Part shown: positions 55,509-64,000 of the stretch, in pieces
Layout: every line of letters begins with the position of its first letter
How positions within the stretch are numbered: the first letter of the stretch is position 1
Assembly: GCA_964436045.1 (NCBI GenBank)
Contig: CAYTBN010000033.1
Coordinates: forward strand, 1 to 64,000
Source of the DNA: CAYTBN01 sp964436045
Lineage (GTDB): Bacteria; Myxococcota_A; UBA796; UBA9615; CAYRNR01
DNA length: 64,000 nucleotides
Direction of reading: 5' to 3'
Position numbers and translations under genes: made by a program
The notes under the pieces: generated by a model
Told to the model about the DNA's origin: nothing
Databases searched by the model: none
What the model saw: only the letters and a program-made list of their open reading frames with translations

Positions 55509-57980
55509 TTACTCCACCAGCACCACGATCGACCGCGACTTGACCCCGTAGGAGACCGAGACCTCCTCGGGATTCTCCAGGTCGATGTTGCGGGTCTCGT
55601 ACTTGTCGGCGTCCGGATGGTCCTCGAACCAGCCGCCGGACTCGCTGGAGTTGCCCGGCGAGTCGTACCACCACTGGGTGTCGACGACGCGCTTCCAACT
55701 CCCCGACGGCAGCTCGAAGTCCTGGTCGAAGTCCTCCATGTTCAGCAGCATGCAGACCCGTGCGCCGCTGTTCGGCGTGTACAGGACCGTGGTGCTGCGC
55801 GAGTTCCAGTCCGTCGAGTTGGGCGTGTTGCCCGCCGTCGGGCTGCGCCAGTCCACGGCCACGTCGTCGAAGCCGTTCGGCGCCAGGGCGGCCGCGTACT
55901 GCTTGCGCAGCTTGATCAGCTCGCGGACGAAGTCGTGCATCCGGTGGCGGTGATAGGTCGAATCGTTGGTCCACTCGCCCCAGCGGAACCAGTTGGCCGA
56001 GTTGTCCGACTGCTGGGAGTAGGCGTTGGTGTTGCCGAACTGGGTCCGGATCCACTCGTCGCCGCCCAGCATCAGCGGGGTGCCGTGGGACAGCATCATG
56101 CCCACGAAGGCGTTGCGCATCATCTGGCGCTTGAAGGGCTCGGCGTCCCCGCCCCAGTTCTTCTCCCCGTATCCGTGGGTCTCGTGGTACTGCCACTCGC
56201 ACCACACCGAGTACGGCTGGTCGCAGCAGATCGGGTTGACCGGGCTGCAGGCGTTGCGCGGCTCGTCGAAGCTGAACAGGTCGTACAGGGTGTAGCCGTC
56301 GTGCACCGTGATGAAGTTGATCGAGTGGTAGGGGTTACGCCCGTCGTCGTCGAACAGGGCCGCCGAACCGGTGATCGCCTCGCCGCCGTTGATCGTCTCC
56401 CAGTACTCCCGATTGTCCAGGATGTAGTACTCGTCCCACGGATCGTTGACGAAGCGCCGCCACCAGTCGCGGAAGCCGCCGTTCCACTCGGCAAAACCGT
56501 ACCCTGGGTTGTCGTCCGACGCCGGATAGTCCCCCAGGTAGTGGCCGTTGCTGCCGGTGTAGTCGGCGTGGCTGCCCCAGGGCCAGGGCTCGGCGATCAG
56601 CCGGGTGTTGTAGCCCTGGATGATCGGGTCGTCGACGATCTCCTGGAGTACGGACTGCTTGGGGTTCCAGCGTTCGGGATCGAGGGCGTCCTGGCCCAGC
56701 ACGGCGGCCAGATCGAACCGGAACCCGTCCACGTGCATCTCGTCGACCCAGTAACGCAGCGAGTCCAGGATCAGCCGCTTGCCCGGCCGGTAGTTGGCGC
56801 GGAAGTCGCCGCCGACTCCGGTGTGGTCGATGAACTGGTGGCCGTCCTCGTGCACGTAGTAGTAGGACGCGTTGTCCAGGCCCCGGTACGAGAAGATCGA
56901 GGTGACCTCCTCCCAGGTGACGTCATAGCAGTCGGTCTCCGGATCCGTGCCGAAGCAGAATCGGTCCTGCCACAGCCCGCCCTCGCCGGTGTGGTTGTAG
57001 ACCACGTCCAGGATGACCTCGATGTCGTGCTGGTGGAGCTGGTCGACCATCCACTTGAACTCGTCGACCACCTCGTAGGGCTCGCCCGTGCGCTGGTAGT
57101 CGTCGGAGTAGCTGACCTCGGGGGCGAAGTAGTTGAGGTTGGAGTAGCCCCAGTAGCCGCCCAGCGACCCCTCCTTCTGGTGGACCGGCAGCAGCTCGAC
57201 CGCGGTGATGCCCAGATCGGCCAGGTAGTCGGCCTTCTCGCCGAAACCCCGGTAGGTGCCCGGGTGCTCCACGCCCGACGCGCTGTTCTCGGTGAAGCCC
57301 TTCACGTGGACCTCGTACATGATCAGCTCGCTGGGGGCGTGCACGCCGTCGTCCTGCCGCCGCTGCCGCCAATCGGCCTCGTTCTCGCTCCACACGTAGT
57401 CGCTGGCCACGATCACCGACTTGGTGCCGGCCGCGTAGGTCGACTCGTCCCGCCAGGGCCCGCTGGCGACGCTGCCCCGGTACCAGTCGTGGGCCCGGTG
57501 GTAACCCTTGGCCCAGGGATCGGTCAGCAGCTTGTTGGGGTTGAAGCGGTTGCCGTCGGCGTCGGCGTCGGCGTGGAAGCCCAGGGTGGAGTAGGGGTAG
57601 AAGCCCTCCTCGTACTCCCAGTTGGGCCCCCAGGCGATGTAGCCGTAGTGCTGGCCCAGCCCGATCCCCTCCACGTACAGGTTCCAGACGTCGCCGTACT
57701 GGGACATCTCGAACTGCTGGGCCGGCAGGGTCGACTCCGGGTCGTCGAACAGGGCCAGCTCGACCCGTGTGGCGTTCTCCGAGAACACGCTGAAGTTGAC
57801 GCCATCGTCGATGACGGTCGGCCCCATCACGTCCAGGTCCTCGATCTCCTCCCACGAGAGGGAGGGGGCCTTAGGCTGGGTCTCGTACAGGGCCATGTAG
57901 TCGCGGCTGGTGCACCCGGGAATCAAACAGACGGTACCCAGGAGCCAGATCGCGCTGTATACAGAAATCGGTCGGATCAT
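55509..57980 (-). CDS. Glycogen-debranching-type (GlgX/isoamylase-like) lipoprotein
   Basis: 823 residues; ATG 57980, GAGGA upstream. Signal ends in LIPGC (Cys23), so it is surface or envelope anchored, unusual for a GlgX-like enzyme. An N-terminal CBM48 domain (NFSVFSENATRVELALFD) precedes a GH13 core: VVYNHTGEGG, nucleophile Asp in GFRFDLAAVLG, LIAEPWPWG with the acid Glu, and NFITVHDGYTL (variant of the last region with HD). Isoamylase-type enzymes cut alpha-1,6 branches. Cotranscribed with the porin and a lipoprotein, and divergent from an amylase lipoprotein 79 bp away. Confidence 0.9.
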   Translation of the reverse strand: MIRPISVYSAIWLLGTVCLIPGCTSRDYMALYETQPKAPSLSWEEIEDLDVMGPTVIDDGVNFSVFSENATRVELALFDDPESTLPAQQFEMSQYGDVWNLYVEGIGLGQHYGYIAWGPNWEYEEGFYPYSTLGFHADADADGNRFNPNKLLTDPWAKGYHRAHDWYRGSVASGPWRDESTYAAGTKSVIVASDYVWSENEADWRQRRQDDGVHAPSELIMYEVHVKGFTENSASGVEHPGTYRGFGEKADYLADLGITAVELLPVHQKEGSLGGYWGYSNLNYFAPEVSYSDDYQRTGEPYEVVDEFKWMVDQLHQHDIEVILDVVYNHTGEGGLWQDRFCFGTDPETDCYDVTWEEVTSIFSYRGLDNASYYYVHEDGHQFIDHTGVGGDFRANYRPGKRLILDSLRYWVDEMHVDGFRFDLAAVLGQDALDPERWNPKQSVLQEIVDDPIIQGYNTRLIAEPWPWGSHADYTGSNGHYLGDYPASDDNPGYGFAEWNGGFRDWWRRFVNDPWDEYYILDNREYWETINGGEAITGSAALFDDDGRNPYHSINFITVHDGYTLYDLFSFDEPRNACSPVNPICCDQPYSVWCEWQYHETHGYGEKNWGGDAEPFKRQMMRNAFVGMMLSHGTPLMLGGDEWIRTQFGNTNAYSQQSDNSANWFRWGEWTNDSTYHRHRMHDFVRELIKLRKQYAAALAPNGFDDVAVDWRSPTAGNTPNSTDWNSRSTTVLYTPNSGARVCMLLNMEDFDQDFELPSGSWKRVVDTQWWYDSPGNSSESGGWFEDHPDADKYETRNIDLENPEEVSVSYGVKSRSIVVLVE

Positions 57981-58059
57981 CGCGTTCCTCGACGGTGGAG
58001 GTTGCATGAGGGGCCTTACCCCGAGCGTCGCGGGTCGATCAAGCGTTATCGGAGGGGTC

Positions 58060-60594
58060 ATGCGACGTGTGCTCGCGCTGTGCACTGCGATCTTCGTCAG
58101 CGGTTGCTGCGGCGATCCGCCCGAGTGGGTGGACCTGGCGGCGGTGGAACTCGTGGACGGCGCCGGTAGCTTCAACCTGCTGGAGTGGGTGATCGACGAG
58201 AATACGGATCTGAACTTCGAGGCCGAATCGGAGGACGAGGGGGTGATCGCGTACGCCGAGGGCAGCACCCTGGAGCTGCAAGCGCAGCCCGGGTGGGAGG
58301 GGATCGCCTTCGTCGTGCTGACCGTCTTCGACCAGTGCGGCCAGTCCGACGCCATCAACCTGGAGGTCCAGGTGGGAGACGTGGGCGACGACGACGATGA
58401 CGACGATGACGACGACGATACGGTCGATCCCTTCGTCGATCCCTGCGGGGCGACGTTCTTCTACGAGCCCCAGGGTAATCCGTCCGAGGTGGCGGTGGCC
58501 GGTGACTTCAACGACTGGGCCACCGACACCCACCTCCTGCAAGAGCAGCAGGACGGGAGTTGGACCCTGTATCTGGACAAGGACCAGCTACCGCCCGGCC
58601 TTTATCCCTACAAGTTCGTCGAGCTGGACGGGGCCTCCGAGGCGTGGACCTGCGATCCGAAGGCGGGGTTGATCCACTGCGAGGAGGGCTACAAGGCTCC
58701 GGACGATACCTCGTGGACCCAGGACTGCACCCTCAACGGAGACTCGTGCAACTCGATGCTGGTGGTCCGGGATCACGACCTGCCCCGCCTGATCATCCAG
58801 GAGCTGTCCATCGACGCGACGGCCGGCGACATCGAGCTGGACCTGAGCTTCCGCCAGGGCTGCGCGGGCGACGGCCCCGGCGACTACCTCGTGCAGCTGG
58901 ACGGCTTCGAGATCGACAGCGGCGATAGCGCGCCGGAGCTGACCGTCACGCTGGACGGACTGGCGTCGGGACGCCACACCCTGCGCGTGACCATGGCCGA
59001 CAACGCGGGCCGCGCGGCCGACGAGGTGTTCGTCCCCTTCTGGGTCGAGGAGAGCGACGGCTGGGAGCGGGGGGTGATGTACTATGCCTTCATCGACCGC
59101 TTCGTGAACGGCGATCCCTCCATCGACACCAGCGAAGGGGCCAGCTACGAGCAGGCGGGGTACATGGGCGGCGACTTCCAGGGGCTGATCGACGCCCTGG
59201 GGTACCTGGACGATCTGGGCGTCAGCATCATCTGGATCTCAAACCCCCAGGACAACGCCGAGGGCCCCTGGGGCGGCGACTGTGGCACCTACTCGGGCTA
59301 CCACGGCTACTGGCCCGACGATCCCTTCGCCGTCGAGGAGCACTACGGTGGCGACGCTGCCCTGCACGCCCTGGTGGCCGAGGCCCACGAGCGCGGCATG
59401 CGGGTGGTGATGGACTGGGTGGGCAACCACGTCCACGAGGACCACCCGTACTACACACAGCACGGCTCCGAGTGGTTCAACGAGCAGGTCCTGTGCAAGA
59501 TCGGCGATGACTACTCCAACTTCGACGAGATCCCCGAGACCTGCTGGTTCGCCGAGTACCTGCCCGACATCCGCTACTACGAGGCCGCGGTCCTGGATCA
59601 GATGGTCGAAGACGCGATCTGGTGGGTGCGGACCTACGACCTGGACGGCTTCCGGGTCGACGGCGCAAAGCACGTGCCCCACTCGGTTCTGTGGAACCTG
59701 GGGACCCGGCTGAACGAGGAGGTCGAGCACCGCTACGCGGGCGGCGATCAGGACTTCTACACGGTTGGCGAGACGTTCACCTTCGACCGGGCGCTGATCA
59801 CGGCCTACGTCAACGAAAACGAGCTCGACGCCCAGTTCGACTTCCCGCTCTACGGCACCCTGCGCGCCACCTTCGTCGACGACACCGCGGCCTTCGGCGA
59901 CCTGGAAGCCTCGATGCAGGCCAGCAGGGACGCGTACGGCGACGCGCTGATGAGCACCTTCCTGGGCAACCACGACGTGTCCCGTTTCACCAGCTTCGGC
60001 GAGGTGGGCGGCTGGGCCGACAGCGAGGAGTCGGCCTGCGTGGTGGCCGACGCCGTCGGCGATGCCTGGTGGTACGACCGGTTGCAACTGGCCTGGACCT
60101 ACCTGCTGACCCAGCCGGGGATCCCCCTCATCTACTACGGGGACGAGATCGGCATGCCCGGCTATCGCGACCCGGACAACCGCCACCCAATGTGGTGGTA
60201 CTCCGCGGCGATCAACGAGAGCACGGGGGCCTTCGGCCTGGACGAGTTCGTCGACGGCCTCTACCACGAGGCCATGGCCCCGGTGCTGTGGGACCTGTCC
60301 GCCCTGGGCCAGGCGCGGCGCGAGCACCCCGCGTTCTATTCGGGGACCGAGTCCCAGTGGTGGCTCGATACCGACACCTTCGGCTACGCCCGGGTCGAGG
60401 GATCGGACCAGGTGCTGGTGATCCTCCACCGCGGCTGGTGGGAGACCACGCTGGACAACGGCCTCGCCTTCGCCGGCCTGGACACCGACGGAACCTACGT
60501 CGACATCCTCACGGGCGAGACCTTCGACGCCAGCTCCGACTTCATCTCGGTCTTCATGCCGGGCAATTCGGCGCGGGTGCTGGTCCGGGAATAG
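58060..60594 (+). CDS. GH13 alpha-amylase-family lipoprotein
   Basis: 844 residues; ATG 58060 with GGAGGGG. Lipobox FVSGC (Cys16). An N-terminal beta domain is followed by an 11-residue Asp run (about residue 107), then a CBM48/E-set-like module (VAVAGDFNDWATDTHLL; LPPGLYPYKFVE), a second beta domain, and a GH13 catalytic domain: MDWVGNHV, nucleophile Asp in GFRVDGAKHV, acid Glu in TVGETFTF, and FLGNHDVSRF. All catalytic residues are seen. Together with the divergent debranching enzyme and porin it makes an extracellular alpha-glucan system. The Asp run here lies between domains, not at the anchor. Confidence 0.92.
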   Translation: MRRVLALCTAIFVSGCCGDPPEWVDLAAVELVDGAGSFNLLEWVIDENTDLNFEAESEDEGVIAYAEGSTLELQAQPGWEGIAFVVLTVFDQCGQSDAINLEVQVGDVGDDDDDDDDDDDTVDPFVDPCGATFFYEPQGNPSEVAVAGDFNDWATDTHLLQEQQDGSWTLYLDKDQLPPGLYPYKFVELDGASEAWTCDPKAGLIHCEEGYKAPDDTSWTQDCTLNGDSCNSMLVVRDHDLPRLIIQELSIDATAGDIELDLSFRQGCAGDGPGDYLVQLDGFEIDSGDSAPELTVTLDGLASGRHTLRVTMADNAGRAADEVFVPFWVEESDGWERGVMYYAFIDRFVNGDPSIDTSEGASYEQAGYMGGDFQGLIDALGYLDDLGVSIIWISNPQDNAEGPWGGDCGTYSGYHGYWPDDPFAVEEHYGGDAALHALVAEAHERGMRVVMDWVGNHVHEDHPYYTQHGSEWFNEQVLCKIGDDYSNFDEIPETCWFAEYLPDIRYYEAAVLDQMVEDAIWWVRTYDLDGFRVDGAKHVPHSVLWNLGTRLNEEVEHRYAGGDQDFYTVGETFTFDRALITAYVNENELDAQFDFPLYGTLRATFVDDTAAFGDLEASMQASRDAYGDALMSTFLGNHDVSRFTSFGEVGGWADSEESACVVADAVGDAWWYDRLQLAWTYLLTQPGIPLIYYGDEIGMPGYRDPDNRHPMWWYSAAINESTGAFGLDEFVDGLYHEAMAPVLWDLSALGQARREHPAFYSGTESQWWLDTDTFGYARVEGSDQVLVILHRGWWETTLDNGLAFAGLDTDGTYVDILTGETFDASSDFISVFMPGNSARVLVRE

Positions 60595-60601
60595 GGCGCC
60601 A

Positions 60602-61612
60602 ATGAACAGCAAGCACCCCCTTCGGTTCATTCCGGCGATCTCGATCGTCGTGATCGCGGCGGCGCTGGCGATCGGCGTCAGCATGCTCCTCCAGCGGCAG
60701 CGGCTGAAGGTCCTGTCGGACGAGATCCTGGCGCCCCTCGAACCCGGGGGCGAGGCGCGACTGGAGTTGCTGCCCAACATGGACGGGTCGGTGATCGTCG
60801 TGCCGGACCGGCCCCACAACCCCGACGAGACGGTGCCTGGCTCCGTCCAGCGGATCTCCCGGCAGAGGACGTTCACCATCTCCACCAACAGTCGCGGCCT
60901 GCGGGGGCCCGAGGTGGCGCTCCCGGCGCCTCGCTACCGGGTGCTCTGCGTCGGTGATTCCGTCACCCTGGGCTGGGGGGTCGAATACGAGGAGGTCTGG
61001 CCGGCCGAGCTGGCCGAGATCCTGGACGTGGACACCGTGATCGCCGCCGTCCCCGGCGCACAACCGGAGGTCATGTTGCCCTGGATCCGGCGCCGGGCGG
61101 CCGAGCTGGATGCGGATCTGGTGCTCTTCACCTGGGGGCCCCTGTTCGACGGTGCCCCGCTGGACACGCTGGTGACCGGCCTGCAGGCCACCGCCGCCGA
61201 CATAACGCCCATCCGGTTGGCGTGGGTCCTCCCGCCCACGAGCACCTTTGACATCCACGGGTACTGGGCCGCACAGCAGCTCTATCCGGGCCTGTAGGAG
61301 CGGGTCCCCGAGATCCCGGTCCTCGACCTGTCTCCGCCGTTCCGTGAGTGGGAGCCCGTCGCAGGCGTGATCGGCCAGATGCGACTGGAACGGCAACTCA
61401 TGCTGCGCCTGCCGGGCCTGGAGGTGGTCGCCGAGGGAGCAACACCCGCCGACGGGGCGCCCATCGCCCCCGAGCTGATCGCCGTGTTCGAGGCCAACCC
61501 TGGGTTACGGGAACCCCTGTTCTTCGATCAGGGCCACCCGGACGGCCAGGGCCTGCGCCTGATGGCGGAGCTCATCGCGGACTGGATCCAGGAACAGGGC
61601 TGGGTGCCGTAG
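60602..61612 (+). pseudogene. SGNH hydrolase with in-frame amber stop
   Basis: The first ORF (ATG 60602, 231 residues) has a membrane anchor (ISIVVIAAALAIGVSMLL) and the GDSL block VLCVGDSVTLGWG plus AAVPGAQPEV. It stops at TAG 61295-61297. The same frame then continues 104 residues to TAG at 61610 and carries the expected final block, FFDQGHPDGQGLRLMAE, with the catalytic Asp/His. A CAG, AAG or GAG to TAG change is the simplest explanation. It lies 7 bases after the amylase stop. Likely a membrane-bound esterase/acyltransferase-like enzyme when intact. Confidence 0.75.
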
Positions 61613-61718
61613 CGTCCCGTTCCGACCCATTCCAGCAAGCTGTCGAAGGGGCCCTTGGTTCCTCCCTCTCGCGGTGGTTGTCTATCATGGGGGCCCCTCG
61701 CGCACGAAGGGAATCGAG

Positions 61719-63074
61719 TTGGCCAGGAAACCAGCCCTCCTGTTGCTCGCTCTGCTGGGCATCACCGCCTGCCCGCAAGGGGGTGAGGAGCCGCCCGCGC
61801 CCGTCGAGGTCCGCGACGTGTCGGTCGCGGTGGATGCGGGCGTGACCACGATCCTGCGGGTCGCCTGGTCCCAGGCCGATGCCGCCGACGGCTGGCTGGA
61901 ATTCGACCTCGGGGACGGCGAGTGGCGGACCTCGCCAGTCACGGCGCGGGGGGCCGGCGAGCACGAGGAGCTGGTCCTCGGTGCACCCGCGGAGACCGAC
62001 GTCCAGGTTCGCGTGGTGACGGACAACCTCGGTTCGCTGTACACCAGCGCCATCGAGATCGGGCGCACCGGGGCACTGCCGGAGGACATGACCGAACCGG
62101 TGCTCGACACCTGGTTGCCCGAGCAGCTCGGCCCCGAGGAGTTCGTCCTGGGCAGCGTCGACGTCGACGGCGGTGAGGAGTACGTTGGACCCTTCTGGCT
62201 GTTCATCGCCAACCGCGAGGGGCGGGTGGTCTGGTACCGCGAGATCGGCCCCTGGGTGACCCTGTTCCCCCGCCCTGCCCGCGATCGCACCCACATCGCA
62301 TGGGAACGCCACAGCCTTCTCGACATCACGGGCGAGCTGTCCATGCTCCAGCGGAGCACCCTCGATGGCCGCTGGGCCGAGGAGATCCCCCTGCCCGGGC
62401 TGGGTTGGGCGTGGGACGAGCTGGACGACGGCACTGTCCTGTACGACCGTAACCGGGGGGACGAGACCGCGACTCTGGAGGAGATCTCCCCCGACGGCAC
62501 GACCCGCACGGTGTGGGACTGCACCGCCTGGATCGCGCAATGGGCCGCCGATCCCGACCGTTGCTACACCAACGCCGTCAACTGGTCGCCCGACCGAGAC
62601 TCGGTGCTCTGGTCGACCTACTGGGGCGACTGGATCGCGGAGGTGGATCGGGCCAGCGGCGAGGTGCTCTGGCACGCCGGCGAGCTGGACGGTGGTTGGA
62701 CTGTCGACGCGGGGGCCATCCTGGATCTGCAGCACTACCCGAACTACTCGCCGGACGGCACGCTGGTGGTCTCCACCCACGTACCCGGGGAGGAAGGCGA
62801 GCAGCGGGCCCGGGAGTTCGTGGTGGACGACTCGGCCCAGGAGCTGCGGGAGATATGGTCCTACGGCGAGGGCGTCGATGGTTATGCGAAGTACTCGGGC
62901 GAGGCGGTTCGGTTGGTCAACGGCAACACGCTGATCAACTATGGAACCGGTGGTGAGATCCGCGAGGTCGATCTCGACGGAACCACGGTGTGGTCCCTGA
63001 AGTTCGGCCTCGACCACACGCTGGGTCACACCCAGCTGATCGACGACCTGTACGAACTGAACCGGGGCCGCTGA
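61719..63074 (+). CDS. Arylsulfotransferase-family-like beta-propeller lipoprotein
   Basis: 451 residues; TTG 61719 with AAGGG seven bases upstream; the ATG further upstream gives unlikely sequence. Lipobox ITAC (Cys18). An N-terminal Fn3-like domain (VTTILRVAWSQADAADG) is followed by propeller blades with PQQ-like repeats (LFIANREGRVVWYRE, GWAWDELDDGTVLYDRNRGD, LQHYPNYSPDGTLVVS, TNAVNWSPDRDSVLWS). ASST-family enzymes transfer sulfate between phenols in the periplasm. The expected catalytic histidine is not obvious here, so the activity is uncertain. Confidence 0.75.
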   Translation: MARKPALLLLALLGITACPQGGEEPPAPVEVRDVSVAVDAGVTTILRVAWSQADAADGWLEFDLGDGEWRTSPVTARGAGEHEELVLGAPAETDVQVRVVTDNLGSLYTSAIEIGRTGALPEDMTEPVLDTWLPEQLGPEEFVLGSVDVDGGEEYVGPFWLFIANREGRVVWYREIGPWVTLFPRPARDRTHIAWERHSLLDITGELSMLQRSTLDGRWAEEIPLPGLGWAWDELDDGTVLYDRNRGDETATLEEISPDGTTRTVWDCTAWIAQWAADPDRCYTNAVNWSPDRDSVLWSTYWGDWIAEVDRASGEVLWHAGELDGGWTVDAGAILDLQHYPNYSPDGTLVVSTHVPGEEGEQRAREFVVDDSAQELREIWSYGEGVDGYAKYSGEAVRLVNGNTLINYGTGGEIREVDLDGTTVWSLKFGLDHTLGHTQLIDDLYELNRGR

Positions 63075-63117
63075 TACCCACATCAAGATCGTCGACGCCG
63101 ACAGACCCCGCGCCGGA

Positions 63118-63402
63118 TCAGGCGTGGGCCGTGTCCGGAAACGCGAACTCCCGGTCCGGCAACACGGCGCCCGGCCAGGCGTGACACAGGTTGTCCGCCA
63201 GCTCCACGGTCTCCCCGCCCCCGACTTCCATCCGGTCCGGTACGAATCCGAAACGTATCTCGTGGTGGGGTTGGTCGGTGAGGTAGGGGTGGAGTTCGTC
63301 GAACGACGGCATCCGAGGACCGATCACGTCGGCCAGGGTCAGCCTGCCGTCAGCCAACTCGCGGAACACCACCACGTTCAGCTCCGGCATGAACAGGATC
63401 CT
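63118..63402 (-). pseudogene. GNAT acetyltransferase C-terminal remnant
   Basis: About 95 residues, from ILFMPELNVVVFRE at the break to the stop at 63118. This matches the end of a myxobacterial GNAT-like group (LMPE.NVVVYRE...PSFEELYPYL...FRFMPD), but the acetyl-CoA-binding N-terminal half is missing. At about 63405 the opposite strand becomes the FG-GAP gene, so the remnant lost its 5' end at a rearrangement. ATG 63390 would allow only a 90-residue product. Confidence 0.55.
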
Positions 63403-63423
63403 GTCCGGGCGCCCGGTGGCTGG

Positions 63424-64000
63424 GTGACGGGCGGCGATCTGGCCGCAGTCGATGGTTCGTTCCTGGGCGAGGCCGAGGGCGACGGGGCAGGCACCGCAGT
63501 GGCAGCAGCGGGCGACGTGAACGGGGACGGCTGGACGGACATGCTGATCGGCGCCCCGTACAACGCCGAGAGTGGCCAGCCGGATGCCGGCCAGGTCTAC
63601 CTCCTCGCGGGCCGCGGCGGCGACTGGGGCGCGGACGTGTCCCTTGGCGACGCCGACGCGTCCTATTGGGGAGAGGCCCAGTACAGCCGTGCCGGGATGG
63701 CGGTGTCCCCGGGGGGAGATTCGGACGGCGACGGCGACGGCGTGACCTCTTGCGACGGGGACTGCGACGATGACGATCCGAGTATCAGTCCGTGGATCGA
63801 CGAGTACTGTGCCGACGATCTGGACAACGATTGCGATGGGGACGTGGACGGCGACGACGGAGACTGTGCGGGCGACGACGACTCCGGGGATGACGACTCC
63901 GGGGACGACGACTCCGGGGACGACGACTCCGCGGACGACGACAGCGCGGGTGACGACGACAGCGCCGGGCCGCCGGCCGGCGGGGACGGCGGCTGCCAGT
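63424..64000 (+). CDS. FG-GAP/MopE surface protein, 5'-truncated, runs off right edge
   Basis: The plus frame is open from about 63421 to the window end (GTG 63424 is the first possible start, not convincing). The N-terminal part has integrin-like FG-GAP motif AGDVNGDGWTDMLIGAPYN, then one MopE repeat (GDCDDDDPSISPW; DDLDNDCDG). Then comes an Asp-rich tether (GDDDSGDDDS) and a GGDGGCQ where a MYXO-CTERM tail should begin. A secreted, calcium-binding surface protein whose 5' end was lost at the junction with the GNAT remnant, or whose start lies in unrecognised sequence. The 3' end is outside the window. Confidence 0.65.
   Translation, partial: MTGGDLAAVDGSFLGEAEGDGAGTAVAAAGDVNGDGWTDMLIGAPYNAESGQPDAGQVYLLAGRGGDWGADVSLGDADASYWGEAQYSRAGMAVSPGGDSDGDGDGVTSCDGDCDDDDPSISPWIDEYCADDLDNDCDGDVDGDDGDCAGDDDSGDDDSGDDDSGDDDSADDDSAGDDDSAGPPAGGDGGCQ

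Noticed and set aside
61295..61297. Amber recoding (pyrrolysine-like) at TAG
   Set aside because: Many normal genes here end in TAG (for example 61610), and no pyl genes or stem-loop were seen; mutation or error is simpler.

Overview
The window looks like a chromosomal segment of a high-GC member of the Myxococcota or a related former deltaproteobacterial lineage. The reasons are secreted proteins with MopE-type Asp/Cys repeats and MYXO-CTERM-like tails (Cys, hydrophobic stretch, Arg cluster), eukaryote-like Ser/Thr kinases with a membrane segment and PEGA-like tail, and many lipoproteins with Asp-rich linkers. No phage, CRISPR array, rRNA or complete insertion sequence is visible. Several genes are broken by single-base frameshifts, an in-frame stop or truncation. 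This may be real decay or draft/metagenome assembly error.

Region by region. 1-13 kb: a partial zinc-ribbon gene, tRNA-Lys, a Ser/Thr kinase, a cobalamin-type radical SAM enzyme, several lipoproteins (one a CehA/McbA-type PHP metallohydrolase) and a frameshifted MYXO-CTERM protein. 12-21 kb: an envelope protein with a C-terminal barrel, two giant MopE-repeat surface proteins and a class I amidotransferase-like protein. 21-30 kb: a DUF47/PiT phosphate-transport pair, a calcineurin-type lipoprotein, a sulfotransferase, CCA-adding enzyme and an ABC-2 exporter operon. 30-44 kb: duplicated outer-membrane barrels (one fused to Sel1 repeats), a GHMP kinase with a MITE in its promoter, a second kinase and a GntR/YtrA-type regulator with its ABC exporter. 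44-50 kb: TesB thioesterase, GH13 amylase, PAP2-like protein, and a decayed flavodoxin/ferredoxin/methyltransferase neighbourhood. 50.7-53.4 kb is the accessory island: a VapC-like PIN toxin with a truncated antitoxin, a 5'-truncated and frameshifted P-loop ATPase, and an overlapping TPR protein. 53.4-61 kb: an extracellular alpha-glucan locus (debranching-type lipoprotein, porin-like barrel, small lipoprotein, divergent amylase lipoprotein). 61-64 kb: an SGNH hydrolase with an in-frame amber codon, an arylsulfotransferase-like lipoprotein, a GNAT remnant and a partial FG-GAP/MopE protein leaving the window.

The strongest general pattern is an Asp-rich low-complexity tether. It always lies next to the presumed membrane-anchor cysteine: just after it in N-terminal lipoproteins, just before it in C-terminally anchored proteins. 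The most system-like candidate is the ATPase plus TPR pair beside the PIN toxin, which resembles a conflict or defence module that has been damaged here.
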